A stretch of 64,000 bases of DNA from Tetrahymena elliotti 4EA (GCA_000231825.2 JH720324.1:147779-211778), one strand, 5' to 3'; shown: positions 11,383-24,970, counted from the stretch's first letter. Notes: a model not told the origin generated them from the sequence alone. A program made the numbers and translations.

Positions 11383-13746
11383 AAAAATAAACACCTTTAG
11401 ACCAATACTTTCAAGTCTTTTGCTATAATTAAAACCTAAATATATTATTAATATGAAGATAATATAATTAATTAAAAACTTATTGTTATTTCAAAATAAC
11501 TAACTCTATCAAGAAATATCAGCAAAAAAATTTATCGATCTTTATTCATTAATGTACAAAAACTATATACAGTATATTATTAATTGATGTTACATTAAAT
11601 AAAAATATAATCACATAATATTTAGATTCTTTTCTTCTTCTCTTATTATAAAATATTCTTAGCCTTTATTTTTTTTTTGATTTTCCCTTTCTCAGTTAAG
11701 GGTTTACTAATTATATCTAATTCTTTCAGTAATCAATTTCTTTCTTTCATCTTAAAAATTAGCAAGTAACACTTAATATTATATTTTTATTTACTGCTGA
11801 TCATTTATTTTTTTTTAGTAACCTTCATTTTTGTATTTATTTATTTTAAATTCTAATTTAAAAATTAAAGGCTTTCAATCATAATCAAAAATGATTCCAG
11901 TATTTATTTACTTCTATTTCTAATTTCTCTAAATGATTTAATTAAATTTATTTGCAAGCATTCATTCCTCATTACTCAAAAATTTATTTTTTTATTTCAT
12001 TAACTAGTATGATTATGTGGATAAGGATTTAATTTTTAAAATTCCTAAAAAATATTTTTGAAGGGATTATGGTATCTTAAAATAAATTTGAAATTTGATA
12101 TGTCAAATTATGTTGAAATAATTAATTTAGTTTTAATTTATAATTAATATAGTTCGTGTTAGATGCTTATTAAATTGTAAAATGCAATTTTATTTTAGAT
12201 TTTTGTATTTTCAATCCATCTAAAAATGTATTAAATTACTAAATATAATTTTAAAATTAAACTATTAATTTTTTTAAAATCTAAAGCAAAAGTTAAAGTT
12301 AAAAATTTGAAATTATTTCATTTTACTAAAAATAAATGGAAGCAATCAATATTTACTTTGATCATTTGGAAATTGATGTTTTGTAAGATATCTTAAAATA
12401 TTTTATTTATGCTAATTAATTTTTAGTAGGCTTAATAATATCAAAAAAGAGTAGGATAAATAAATTATTTATTCATTAATAATCTTGTCACATTTTAACT
12501 GTTATGTATCAGATATGTTTATTAATGATATGTACTTATTTTACTTAATTTTGAGATAAATATTGATTCATTTACTAATCCTTTTGTAAAAAATACAGAC
12601 CAATTAATAAAATTATATTAAAAAAATTGGTATTTTTATTAATTTAGGAATAAATACTTTTATTCTTTTAAATTTTTATTTTTAAGAGATAATTAAGTAT
12701 TTTTCTTTATTGTGCAACAAAAACCATATTTTTTACTGATCAGATTCTATAAAATAGACAAATAAATAAATCAAATAAGACCAAAAGTGAAGATATTTTT
12801 ATTGAAATTGACCCAGATTTGCAAATAATACTTACTTTTTTTAAATAGAATTTATAATGATTCATCATTAATATTTAAAAGATTAATAATTTATTTGGCA
12901 AGTTAAGAGCATTAAAATTTAGATTTGTCTTATGAAATCTAATAAGAGTTTGCAATAAAATAATAAAACCATTAATATTCTCATGGTAGATGGATTTTTA
13001 TTTTTAAGAGATAATTAAGTATTTTATTTTATTTTCCTTTATTATGAAACAAAAATCATATTTTTTACTGATCAGATTCTATAAAAATAGGCAAATTAAT
13101 AAATCAAATAATGAAGGTATTTTTATCGAAATTGAACTAGATTTGCAATTTAATTGACTTTTTTAAATAGAATTTAAAATGAACAAGTCATTCATATTTA
13201 AAAGATAGATACTTGAGTAGACTAACTAATAATAATTTATTTAGCAAGTTAAGAACAGTAAAATTTAATTTAGTCTTATGAGATCTAATAATCAGAGATA
13301 ATAAAATTATAATACCATTAATATTCTTTTATTTTTATTGATTAATAAATATTGATAATTCTTTGATATTTTTTTACTTTAATGTGAAACAAAATTTAGA
13401 TTTCATTTGTACCTACATATAAAATAGACAGAAAATAATACTAAAAGTGCTGATACTAGTAATTGAAATGCAAACAATAATACATATAGACTTTTTTAAA
13501 GATAAAATAATTAATTATTTCTTGAAAAAGAAGATAAAAAATTTTATTTGGCTTGATGAGGCCAATTAACAATTAAGAATAAAATATATAAATATTCTAA
13601 AAAGTAATGAGTTTTTGAGGAAAAAGATTTATTTTATTATTTTATTTAAATTTCACTTAATTTTGAGACAGTCTATTTTAAACACTAAATTACTTTAAAT
13701 TTTTGATAATTAAAAATAATGATAAATCAATTTAAAAATATCAAAA
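11383..13746. other. divergent intergenic region with a tandem repeat
   Basis: Between the divergent channel and KH/PARP-like genes. It should hold both promoters, though no motif can be named. The right half is the three-copy repeat listed separately; no gene was seen. Confidence 0.6.
12660..13545. repeat. three tandem copies of a ~325-bp AT-rich unit
   Basis: Copies begin near 12674, 12995 and 13327. Shared landmarks in the first two are TTAAGAGATAATTAAGTATTT, TTTTTTACTGATCAGATTCT and CCATTAATATTCT; the third copy is more diverged and shorter. No frame is conserved between copies, so this is a non-coding direct repeat upstream of the 13747 gene. Confidence 0.7.
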
Positions 13747-16700
13747 ATGATGGAGGATATTTCAGAAAATTAAATACAAAAAACTGAGAGCGAAAACGTC
13801 TCTCAAAAGGTCAATTAAAATCCAATAGATGAGTACATGCAGGATGTTGATGATAATTAAAAAAATATTAAAAAAAATCAACAGTCCAATAATTTTAGCA
13901 GAAGTCTTAAATCTAGAGATCATTCTACTAATTAGGGTGCTAGCAAAAAGTAGAATAATCTCAATTTAATAGAGTATAAAGTAGATATCTTGAACTATTC
14001 TTCCTTCGAGAAACTGTTGGAAAACATTAATGATTAAGCAAAGTTCAAGTCTTCAATGAAGCGCATCAATTTCTTTGCAAATTTAACTTAAGCTGAAGCT
14101 GAAGAGATTTAGAAGTTATATGTAAATGAAGAAATCAATCCAATTACGTTAGAAAGAAATAATAAAGACTAGTGTATAACATTAGAATTTACTTCTGAGA
14201 AGTAAAAATGTATGTAATACTTTGAGAATAAATTCCTCAATCAAAAGAAAGTTAATTAAGAAATTGACTATTAAATGCTAGATTAGTGCATAAACATTTA
14301 GAATAAAAACATGAATAAGGCTTAATTTGATAGTCTCCACAACGAAATGAAAACAAATAGAGACGGAATAGTTTCCATAAGTATTTGTATGTCTGATTTA
14401 TTTAGTTAAAATAAAGATATTTTTAACAACAAATAAGATCAAGTAGCATTTTTAAGTTCTTCTTTTTTAAAATATAACATGTAAAAATACAATTTAATAA
14501 CAATTGATTTACAAAATGATAAGAATAGCTCATCAGTAAGTTTTTCATTAAGTGAATCTGAATTTGAAAGTGAGTAAAGCATTTTAAGAAATTATGAAAA
14601 ATTTACTGGTGATAGTAAGCTAGTATTATTTGGCATAAATTATTAAAACCTTGAGGATTGCAAGGAGAATCTAAAAAATTATATCAATAAACCAGTCAAT
14701 TTGGATTTTTCTGTTTTAACATCTATCAAAGAAAATGAAGATGAAAATAGGGCTGATAATAATAAATCTTAAAATTTAGAGAAATTTAGAAGAAAAATAA
14801 TCAAAGCAAAGATTTAGCTGTTTAATCTTGCTTTTTAAAAATAAATTGAAGAAAAAATTGATGACAAAATTTAAAAGAAAGGTCTTGTTGGATAAAAAGA
14901 AGTTGAAAATGAATACTAGGAAGTCATCAGATACAGATTAGATGGAGACTAAAGAGACATTGAAGAATTTGAAAATTGGTGCAATAGAAATGTTTAAAAT
15001 ATTCATGGTTATGTTATTTATACAGTCTAAAATGATTAATTCTTAGAAAAAATTTAAAGACCTAAAATAAAAAGTATTGCTGATAAAGTAAACAATGATC
15101 ATAAAAATATGCTAATTAACACTGAAGATGAATTAAGCATTTTTGTTTACTTAAAAAGTCCAGAAAGTGAAACTTAGAAAGAAATAAAATAAGTAATTAA
15201 GCATTAATTTAGTTCAATTATATTAATATTTAATCAATTTTTTATAAAATAAATAGATTGTAGATTAATTGGTTTATATATCTTAGCTGAAAAGAGTAAG
15301 GCTTTAAGCAGATATTTCTATTCAGTTAGCAAAGTAGTTTGAAGATTTCTAAGAAATCACAGAATAAGACAGAAATAGATACGGTTAAATAGAAAAAAGT
15401 GGTAAAAATATCCATTTAATAGGAAGCTAACAATAAATTGAAAATACTAAAAGTGCTATTGAAGAGTACATAAAAAAAAATATTTAAAAAGTATTTTGCC
15501 TGGATAAAAATCCTAATAATCCCAGATTAGTTAACAATTTAACAAAAAATATTTTCTAAAAATATTTCTATCAAAAATTTAAAGACGATTTTATTGATTT
15601 CGAATTTGATAATAAAAAAAGCCTCTCTGAAGATACATTTGAGTATAAAATCACCTAATTTAACAAATAGGTAATTTAAATAATTTTTATTTTATTCATC
15701 AAAATATTTAATAAAGCATTCATATATCTTAATCCCTCATTAAGAGTTGATTAAAATTTTCCATTATATCAAAAAAGCATAAAACAAAAAGCTTTATACT
15801 AATATGATTAATTTGTTATATTGTGAAGATTGTTTTGGGAGATTTACATTAAATTATATTTTTTTATGAAATAGGAATTAGAAAGAAAGCTTTATAAATG
15901 CTTAGAAGACATATGTAAGGAAGTTTCAGCATAAGAAAAAGTCATATTTTGTACTTAAAACTAATTTTAAGTTTTATAGAAAGAAAAGACTTATCTTTAA
16001 TAAGTTTAAGAATAATGCTGTGTGGAAATAATAGCAGACCCTAAAAAATTGAATGAGATGGGTCATACTGTACAATAGCTGGATGTTAACTAGTTCCATG
16101 TTTAAAAGCAGTTAGTTTTTTCGACTACAAACCCTAAAATTTAGATTTGTGTGTTAAGTGGTGACATAAAAAATATACAAATCGACTCAATTATGATAAA
16201 TATGAAGTTAGATGGCAATTATATAGACTAAAATTCAAAATAAATAGTAGAGAAAACTGAATGTGGTAAATTTATAATAGAAGAAATCAACCAAAAAAAT
16301 GCAGGAACCTCTAAGCTATTATTTGATTATAAGTTGGAAAGTGATGATGAGGGATAAGATATGTTGAATTTGAATTTAAACTTAAAATAGAGAAAAAATC
16401 AAAAGAAGAAATTTTAGTACTTTTCAGTTTGCCATTTAAATACAAGCTTTCCAACAAAGCATATTTGTATTTCAGTGCTTAATAAAGATTAATCCAATGT
16501 TAAATATTTATTAAAAGAATTCTTTAAGGAGAATATGTAAAACTTTAAGATTGGAATAAATATACCTTAAGAAGAAGGCTTAGATGAACTTTATATCTAG
16601 AATCTTAGAGAATTACTATTTGATTTATATGGAGATGATAACAAATAAATAAAATAAAAAAATATATTCTTGTTTTGTGAAGAGAGACAAATCTAAAGAT

Positions 16701-18115
16701 TATCATATCTAGTTTAAAAAAAGATTGAAAAATAAATGCTTATGAATAAGATTTAAAATCCTGATGATCTTTTTAATCAAAGCAAAAAATAATTTTACAT
16801 TAATAAAGAATAAGTGCCTTACGAATTCCATCTTTTGCTAGAGCTCTTTACAACAGGTAAGAACAGAGGTTAGGAGAGATTTTATGCTTTTTTACCGAAA
16901 CCAGTTGAGTAAGGAGTTAAATTAGATGTGATCAAAATATGCATAAATTCACAAGATAGTGCATTAGATGCAGTTATTTCTGGCAACAGTAAATACTCAT
17001 ATGAAAGTTATTTAGAAAATTCTTATTTGTAAAATTAAATTATATTTTTTTAGCTATTTTTAAAAAAGTATTTATCTTTATTGAAAATTAGTTCAAAAGA
17101 AGATAAAGATGATATTAAAAAAGCTGTTTAAAAGGCAAGAGAATCAAAAATTGAAATTCTTTATCTCTATGAAGACGAAGATGGAAATTTCCAAAGTGAA
17201 CTTGTTAGAGTTAATTTAAAAAAGAGAAAAATTGCTTTCTAAAGAAATAAATAATCTGTTGAATATGAAGACGAAGATGTATAGCAAAGTGAAAATACTA
17301 AATTTGTATATTTAATTAAAGGGTACAAGAAAGAAGATTTAGATCATGCTTAAAATGAAGTAAATAGCAAGTTATTCATTAACTTAAAGTACTTTGAAGA
17401 CTTATGGGACTACAATTATGTAGATGAAAATATACCCAAAATGGTTTCTTTGAATAAATCATCAGAAAACTAAAAGAAAACATTTTATTCTTTTGAAAAA
17501 ATATTTAGAAAAAAACAAATGAAGATTTTAGAAATCTAATTTATTTAAAGCATACCACTTTATTAGAAATTCTAGGAATAAGTAAGTAAATTATATTATA
17601 AATGTAACACCGATACAGTCATTCAAGAAGCCATGTTCTATTGTCATTATGATTATTCTGTAATTAGAAGTATTTTTGAATGTAATTAGATAGGTAAATA
17701 AATACTTTTATTTAAATTTCATCCTAAAAACATTTAAAAATAAAAAGGCTTTGATCCTAGAGTACATCATAACTTTGCAAAAAACCCAAATGTTATCTTA
17801 TTACAGAATAAACCAGAAATGTGCCAAAATAATGGAGATGAAGCTTATTGCATAGCTTGCTTTGTTATTAAAGGGAAAGTTCTTTAATAGAATATCTACA
17901 CAGAGGATTTTATTCAACTGAAAAGACTGCCTCAAGATAAGACTGATAAACAGTATTATGATTCTGTGATAATGGAAGAAGATAAAGATCTTAGTGTTGC
18001 AATATTTGATTTTGATAGAATTTATCCTTCCTACTTGATAAAATTCTAAAAAAGTGTAGAAAGTGAAACAAATTACACTACTGATGACTAATCAAGAAAT
18101 GATAAGAAAAAATGA
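13747..18115 (+). CDS. large protein with KH-like segment and PARP-like C-terminus
   Basis: Three exons (13747-15192, 15257-15670, 15875-18115) encode 1366 residues; introns of 64 and 204 nt are GT...AG and frame-preserving. The N-terminus is polar. Residues about 490-545 (QLKRVRLQADISIQLAK ... NIHLIGSQQQIENTKSAIEEYI) look like a KH-type unit. Residues about 1175-1310 follow the order of a PARP catalytic domain: a block IQSIPLYQKF, then MFYCHYDYSVIRSIF where LFHGT is expected, then GFDPR, then ACFVIKGKVL like the late strand of the fold. The canonical H-Y-E triad is not evident, so an inactive or highly diverged ADP-ribosyltransferase fold is the best guess. KH plus PARP resembles the PARP10/14 arrangement. 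This is an inference from motif order, not a firm family call. A unique ciliate protein remains possible. Confidence 0.75.
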
Positions 18116-18744
18116 GAGAAAAAATTCAAAACATTAAAAATCATTAAATATCTCTCTCAAATAATTCTATTAATTTTTATATCTCTATTATCTATCAAAA
18201 ATGTTTTTTTTAATATTAAAATATTATTTAACCAATATCATCATTCATATCTATATTTTATGCTAAATTTATTTACCAATTCCATAAAATTAATTATTTA
18301 AGTAAATTCAAATTAATAATAAAGTCGAATGCATACTTTGTTTTTTTCAATGCTTATTTTATTAATAGATTTGAATTTGAGATTTATGATGAAATAAAAT
18401 GTTATTAGACATCAAACAAAAACCAAAGAACATTTAATCATCCTTGTTCTACTCATTATTTGCAAAGTTAATAACATAAAAATAGTTAAATTTTATTCAA
18501 ATATTTCAAAGTCATTATAAAATATAACTATTTTAAAATGATTGCGTTTATGAAAAGGATTTATCTTATTAATTCAATATATTAAAGAAAAGCTGATAAG
18601 ATAAATAGAATACAAAACATTTTTAATTTTATAATACAATTTAAGAATAAGTTAAAGAATTTGTTTGATAAGGAGAAGAAAATATTGATGGTTGATAATT
18701 GATCTGTCCATCTATCTTGTTTATTTAGATTATTATTTGACCCT
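18116..18744. other. convergent spacer
   Basis: Tail-to-tail gap between the KH/PARP-like gene and the small minus-strand gene. AT-rich, presumably 3' UTRs; nothing else seen. Confidence 0.6.
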
Positions 18745-19907
18745 TCATGCGTTCAAAGGAAGTAAAGTACTTCTGTTAGTAAAAGAATTGGATTCTTTGT
18801 AAATGTTGTGATCAAACACTCCAAATCCCTTTTTTTATTAAATCAAACAAAAATTAAAAAGAGTCAAATTTAAAACAAAAAATTACACTATTATTAGGAT
18901 TCCACTTAGAATTTTTTTCTACAATGCGGTTAAGTTAGATCAATCTATTGTTGCTTCTATTAAAATTGATTAAAAATTGTGATAAATAAATAACTCTGAT
19001 TAAACTCAAATTTTATAATAGATAGAGGTAATAAATATTTTCTTAAAATTAAATACCTTGGAGTACGAGGGACTTCATAAATTGAGGAGGGATTTTGTTA
19101 GAAGAGAGAACTTCTGGAGTCTGTAGGCTTAAATATTTAAGGTTTAGTTTAAGACCTTGAGTCAAAATAAATAGATTTTTTAAATGCTCCACTTTAAAGC
19201 TAATAAATCTTATTTAAAAAAATTATTTTAATTTTGTATTTGAAATAATTATTACTTGTAATTGTTATTCTTTCTCTTTTTGTTTTCTGATCTCTTCCCA
19301 TATTTAATATCTCATCCTTTCTTTAGCTCCCATTTTGCTGAGATCTAATTTGCTGATTGCGTTATGTGCAGCAGAATCTTTACCAGAAGAAACATGGACT
19401 TTTATAACAAGATATTTGTTTATAAGCAAGATTAACAAGTCAATTAAAATTACATCCAAGTGGATTTTTGGCTCTTTCAGGTAAGAGGTAGTAAGAATTA
19501 TCTCTATCTTTAAAGTTAGGATCTCTTTTCAAATACTTTGAATTATCATTTTCAAAATATTAATAAGTATTTCTAGGTCTACTTAAAAATGGTGATCTTT
19601 ACTCCATTTCCTTCTAATAAGTTTACATTTTTCTGTATTCTAAGCTTTCTTTTTTTCTTTGTGAAACTAACAATTTATGCTCATTCTTCTTATCTTAAAG
19701 ATAACTCTACTTTTAAGACTAAAGAATCTGCATTATTTCATTGATAGTATTTTAAGTTTTTAAATCACGACTATTCACCATGCTATCGCTACTGCTTACC
19801 TTTTAAGAGCATGAAATAAATATATATAACAATAAAAAAATGTTATTTACTTGCTAATACTCCTATTTTTATTCATTAACAGTGTTATTTTAATCACAGA
19901 TATTCAT
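18745..19907 (-). CDS. small six-exon protein of unknown function
   Basis: Exons at 19851-19907, 19454-19799, 19256-19398, 19057-19199, 18889-18956 and 18745-18794 sum to 269 codons (268 residues), with every junction in phase. Five introns in a gene this small is dense. The donor of the last intron is GTGTAA rather than GTAA, so that junction is the least certain. The protein is basic and hydrophilic, with no signal peptide or membrane segment. Features are a polar N-terminus rich in Gln/Lys, a middle block FLSRPRNTYQYFENDNSKY, a charged helix (KMGAKERMRYQIWEEIRKQKEKE) and a Ser/Arg-rich C-terminus with PRTPRR. I do not recognise a family. The composition would suit a cytoskeletal or axonemal accessory protein, but nothing shows that directly. 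Confidence 0.65.
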
Positions 19908-20647
19908 TTTATTTGTAATAAGTATTGATTTACTACTATTCCTATACTAATTTTTGTAGAAATTTTATTTTGTTTGTATTTTATCAAAAAAAATAAACAA
20001 GCTATTTACTTCCACTAAACTATTCAACTTAGGCTGAATGATTATTACAATCCACTCACATAAAGTTGATTCATATAAATTAACAAGAGCCCAGCCTAAT
20101 AATCCATACATAAATCAACCAATCATAAATTAAATTCTTTCTTTCTTAATAATCTATAAAAATGAGTTATTTTGACCACAAATTTAAATAAATTATTCTA
20201 GTTGTAACTTTTAAAAATTTAATACATAGATCAACATATTATTAATATCATCATTACTTTTTTTATTTTTATTTTTTTAAAAGCTCTTTGTTCAAAATTT
20301 TATCTCATTATTAATTATTTAAATATTGTTTTTTTTGCACAACTAAATATAAATCAATTTGATTAAATACCAAATATTTTGTGATAAAAATGCTTATTTC
20401 AACCACAGATTTTATTTTTTAAAAGAATAAATAAAAAATGAAATATATTTTTATTTAAGAGAGCTAATTTGTTTAAAATAAATGTAATTAAATATTATTA
20501 TTATCAAAGTTATGTTAAATTAAAATTATATTATCAATTAATAAGAAGATAAATCTCATCTTAATGATCAACTTAAAAAGATAATATTCTTCAAAGACAT
20601 ATTAATATATTATTTAATTTGAGATTATGGATATGAAAAAGTGATTT
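19908..20647. other. spacer upstream of the small six-exon gene
   Basis: AT-rich sequence without a frame I can support; presumably the promoter of the 19907 gene and the 3' UTR of the PPC gene. Confidence 0.55.
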
Positions 20648-21193
20648 TCATCTTTATTCTTCTAATGTTGTTAAGGTAGAATTTCTGTATGATATTGATA
20701 ACTCATCAAAAGTTGTTTGAGGATCAATTGGTCTTTAAAATACTAAATTAACATTTTCAGACAAAATAATCTCAGCTGTAGTCCAAATAGGGCAATTAAA
20801 ATCAGTTTAGTTGTAGGATTACCTTTCTTCCAAAGAAGGTAAATGTCCTCCGATTACATTACCAAGTTTATCTGCAAGTGAAATATGTATATGAGGTTTG
20901 TTTCCTTAAGATATTGTGCCAACTAAGCTTACTATTTCATAGGGTCCAGATGTAAAATTAGTTAAAAAGTTTTGAGTAACAATTCTAATACCACAATATT
21001 AAACACTTCCAACACATGTCTAAACGTTTGTTGCTTAAAGATTATAAAAATTAGTAACATTTAATATCTATGTCATCAAATCCTAATTGGGATGGAATCT
21101 ATCAGCATAATTAACACTATAGCTGATAAAAGACCCACTGGAATATCCTAAGGAAACCAAAATAATGGCTATAAGAAAACTTGATTTGATCAT
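20648..21193 (-). CDS. secreted PPC/DUF296-domain protein
   Basis: A single exon of 181 residues starts at ATG 21193 and ends at TGA 20648. The N-terminus is a classic signal peptide (MIKSSFLIAIILVSLGYS). Residues about 80-150 form a PPC (DUF296) domain: YEIVSLVGTIS, then PHIHISLADKLGNVIGGHLP, then TAEIILSE. This is the core strand order of the family, with the paired His-x-His and Gly-Gly-His seen in metal-binding bacterial and archaeal members. In plants PPC domains occur in nuclear AT-hook proteins; here there is no AT-hook and the signal peptide predicts secretion or a vesicle location. The biochemical role of secreted ciliate PPC proteins is not known to me. Confidence 0.85.
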
Positions 21194-22263
21194 ATTTTTT
21201 CAAGTAATAATTCAATTAGATATTATTGTTTAAATTATTAATTTATTTATGTCTTTAATGATAAATCTATTTTCCTCAAACCTATTAATTTACTTTCACA
21301 AAATCTAGATTAATATTTCTAAAAACTAGTTAAAATACATTCCAGAATTATTTTAGAAAATTTTTTAATTTATAATTCCTATTTTCTGATCTGATTTTTT
21401 CAATCACTTTTAATGAAAAAGAAATTACTAAAGAAGAAATATTTTACTATTTAAAAATAAAATTATTAATTTAAATTTTTATTAGTTTTTAATTTCTCTT
21501 TAAATATTGAAGAAAATAAAATTAGATTAATCAAAAGAAAATCAAAATAAATAAAATTCTGAAAATATTTAGTATTCATTACAAAACTTTTTAAATATTT
21601 AGATTTAATTTACTTATTAGATTGAATTAAAATAATTTTTAATGCTGGATTTTTTTAAAAAAATTAGTAAAATAAAAATAGAAATCTTCATATCAATCAT
21701 TTAAAACTTATTTTTAATTTTTGGTAGTATTTTAAATAAAATTTTACAACTGTTTATTGATTAAGTTTAAATCAATTAACTACATAGTACGTGTTACTAA
21801 ACGTGAAAGATTTTAAATTATTTCATGATCTAAAATAAATTCAAAAATTTTAAATTGTATTAGAAAGTAAGTGGAAAACATACATGATTAATTATGAATT
21901 AAATTATTGTTAATGAGGAGTTAACAGACAAAAAGTAGTAATTAATATTTGTTTGTTTGTTTATTTGAGTTGATTAATGATATGAGAATCAAAACAGAAG
22001 ACCACTAAATTAATGTATGAATATTAACTAGATTGGGTGATTTATTTGATAATAGATAGATAGTTATTTAATAATCTAAAAAATTTGTTAAAAAATCATA
22101 ATTATTAATTGTTAAATTGGTAAATAAATAAACAGGTTTTATAAGATAGATTTTATATTGCAAAAACACACACTCAATCTCACATATAAAGAGACAAACA
22201 AAACAAGCAAGCAAGCAAATAATTAAACAAGCATTAGAAACAGAGTGATAAAATAATAGGAAA
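21194..22263. other. head-to-head intergenic region
   Basis: Shared upstream region of the divergent PPC and CFAP410 genes. It contains GATA/GTTT simple-sequence stretches near 21950 and 22050-22060 and no gene. Confidence 0.6.
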
Positions 22264-23888
22264 ATGGGCAAACCTTTAAGTGAAGAATTGATTAAGTAAA
22301 AAACAAGACAGGACTCATTGCAAATGATAAGAAATTTGAATTTGTGGGGTTAGGACATTGATGATTTAAAAGTTTTGAGAAATATGCCAAATTTGGAAGT
22401 TCTTTCATTATCAGTGAACAAGATTACTACTTTGAGAGACATAGAATATTGTCATAAATTGTAAGAATTATACTTAAGAAAAAACTCAATATCAGACATT
22501 TCGGAAATAAAGTATCTATCATCTTTAAAGCAGCTTAAGGTACTTTGGTTGAGTGATAATCCATGTGCTGGAGTTCAAAATTACAGAGAGATTGTGATAA
22601 AGGCACTTCCTTATTTAGAAAAACTTGATAATGTCAACATAACTCCAGAAGACAAAATTAATTGTCAACACATAGAATTAGATTTCTTGGATGATGCAAG
22701 CAGCAATAACAACAACAATGTTAACAATATGTAAAGCAGCACAAGCAACAATAACAGATATTCTTCCTATCAAAATTAGCCCTAATAATAGCAATAATAT
22801 ACTCCTTCACCAATAAATAGAGCTAATAGTGATTATAACTCTTATCCAGAAAATAATAATTACTCATAACAATATTAACAGTCTTCTGCAACAAGAGCTA
22901 ACAACAGCAATTATATAACAAGAAATAATAACCCTTCCACTGTCTAGTAGAGTAATAACTAACACAATAGCTATGACGAAGTTCAACAAATGGTAAATCA
23001 AACTTATTATTTTACTTTCATATTTTCATAGCCCACAAATTCAAATGAACTGTAAGAGTAGATAGATATAAATATTAGATATATAGATAGATAGAAAATA
23101 AGAAAGATAAATAAATAAAGATAATAGATAGATAGATAATAATACAAGATAATTTCATTTTCAAATTATGAAATGATTTGTAAATAACAAATATTTTCTA
23201 GTTGCATCAATAGCTCTTATCCACAAAACAAAAATAATCTCAATTTTAACAATTATTTTCAAATTTACAGCTTTTTATTTTAAATTAAAACTGAAATATT
23301 TAATAAGAACTAACATGCTCAATTTTTAATAAAAACTCCCAAATTTATCTTTTTTTCAGAATAACTTTAAAAATCTCTTCAATAATCATTTTGTTAATTA
23401 CTTTACTGAGATTGAATATTTATATTCCTTCAGCCAAACATTTTTCGAAGCTTCAGCTTAAACTTCTTCTCACCTGAAAAAAAATATAAAAATTAATAAC
23501 AGAATAATTAAATCAAGTAAAATTAACATGAATTAAATGATATTAAAGTTTAAATGAAGTAAAATAATAGTATTATTTCAGAAGAGGTTTTCAGAATATT
23601 TGAATAGTTTTTCAATTTTTAATATTTTATTAACAATAATAATTTTAATAAATTAGAATAATGTTAGCCAAATAGATGATTAAATAGTAAATAGAAATAG
23701 TAATATAGTATGTGCAATTTTATCACTTTTGAAGGAACTTGATTATAATTCTTTAGAAATTATAAGAAGAGATGTTGAAAGAAAGATAAGTAATAGCATT
23801 TTTTAATAATTAAAATAAATATTTAAAATAATAATTTAATTATATAAATTTATAATTAGGCTCTGCTCAAAAATACCACCAAAACTGA
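22264..23888 (+). CDS. CFAP410: CFAP410 (C21orf2) homolog, LRR ciliary protein
   Basis: The first exon (22264-22992) starts LSEELIKQKTRQDSL and carries short leucine-rich repeats: IRNLNLWGQDIDDLKVL, then MPNLEVLSLSVNKITTL, then LQELYLRKNSISDI. An LRR cap follows (VLWLSDNPCAG, ALPYLEKLDN, ITPEDK). This order matches vertebrate CFAP410. A long Asn/Gln/Ser linker follows. The conserved C-terminal helical domain (NIVCAILSLLKELDYNSLEI) lies in exon 23657-23789, and a final exon 23860-23888 ends at TGA. Middle exons are tentative: 23032-23051, 23434-23516 and a possible 5-nt microexon at 23582-23586. CFAP410 acts at basal bodies and cilia with NEK1 and SPATA7 in animals; in a ciliate a basal-body role is the natural inference. 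Confidence 0.88.
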
Positions 23889-24970
23889 TAATTAACCAAA
23901 TGAAAAATTCCTTCAAAAATGTCAAATTAAAAAATGCATTTAATTAAAATTAAAATATATTAAAAGTAAAATATTTACAACATCTAATTAATATTTAATC
24001 CTTATTAATATTACCTTTCTACCGTTTATATTGTACTTATCATTATAACCATTCTTTTATAATTTGTTTAAAGATTTTATTCTAATAAAGTTAAATATTA
24101 GTTTATTTAATACATTATTCGTTATAATCATTTTTTATTTTCTCAACAATATATACCTTGTAATAAATATTCAAAACTAAATATATTTTTTTTGTTTTAA
24201 CTTTTCTTTTTCTATAAGGTAAGATAACTAGAAAACTCAGTTAGCATATATCTGTTTTTTAAATATGTGGCATTAAGAGTAATTTCTTTTATTTGCTAAG
24301 AATTTGAAGCATTAATAAATGAAAAAATATAATCTTTAAGAAATATTTTTATTCTATGAAGTTTCATTTTCATGTTAGATATCAATAGTCTTCGAATCTT
24401 TCTTAATATTAAATGAATGAGATAGAGCTATACAAATTTCTTTTAATAATTCAATTTAGAAATTTAGTTGGTATTTTTGCAAATTTTTTATTAAAAATAT
24501 ATCATGTAATAGTTTAATTTTATTTTTGGCTTTTAATGAAAATAAAATATTTTATTTATAATTTTGATTGTCTTTTGATTTTTCTATATGCTTTTTTGTA
24601 TTGGAAATTAGAAATATGTGATTGAATATTGTAGTTGCTATAAGATTAATTAATTATAATATTGGTTGCATATAAAAAACATAATAAGCATGTTTGGTTG
24701 ACAAAATTATTATTTATATTTGCGCTTAGGGTTTTTAACGTTAAAAAAGAGATATTGAAATTTTTCGAAAACAAAAACAAAGAAATAAATTAGTTAGATT
24801 AATAGATAGATTGATTGTTTGTTTGTTTTCAATTAATTAATTTTTTATTTTTCCTAGATAGAAGTATAAAAACATAATAATTGGAGTTAGAACAGTGTCA
24901 AAAAAGATTTTTTTATTCTATTGAGCTAACAGAGAGTATTAAAGATTTAAGAGAATATACTAACATAGAT
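23889..24970. other. spacer between CFAP410 and the basic low-complexity gene
   Basis: AT-rich, with no supported gene. The frame in front of ATG 24971 stays open for about 80 bases, so the next gene could have an upstream exon here. Confidence 0.5.

Noticed and set aside
17029..17053. A 25-nt Paramecium-sized GT...AG intron candidate in the KH/PARP-like gene
   Set aside because: The reading frame is open and the same on both sides; removing 25 nt would shift the frame, so it is coding.
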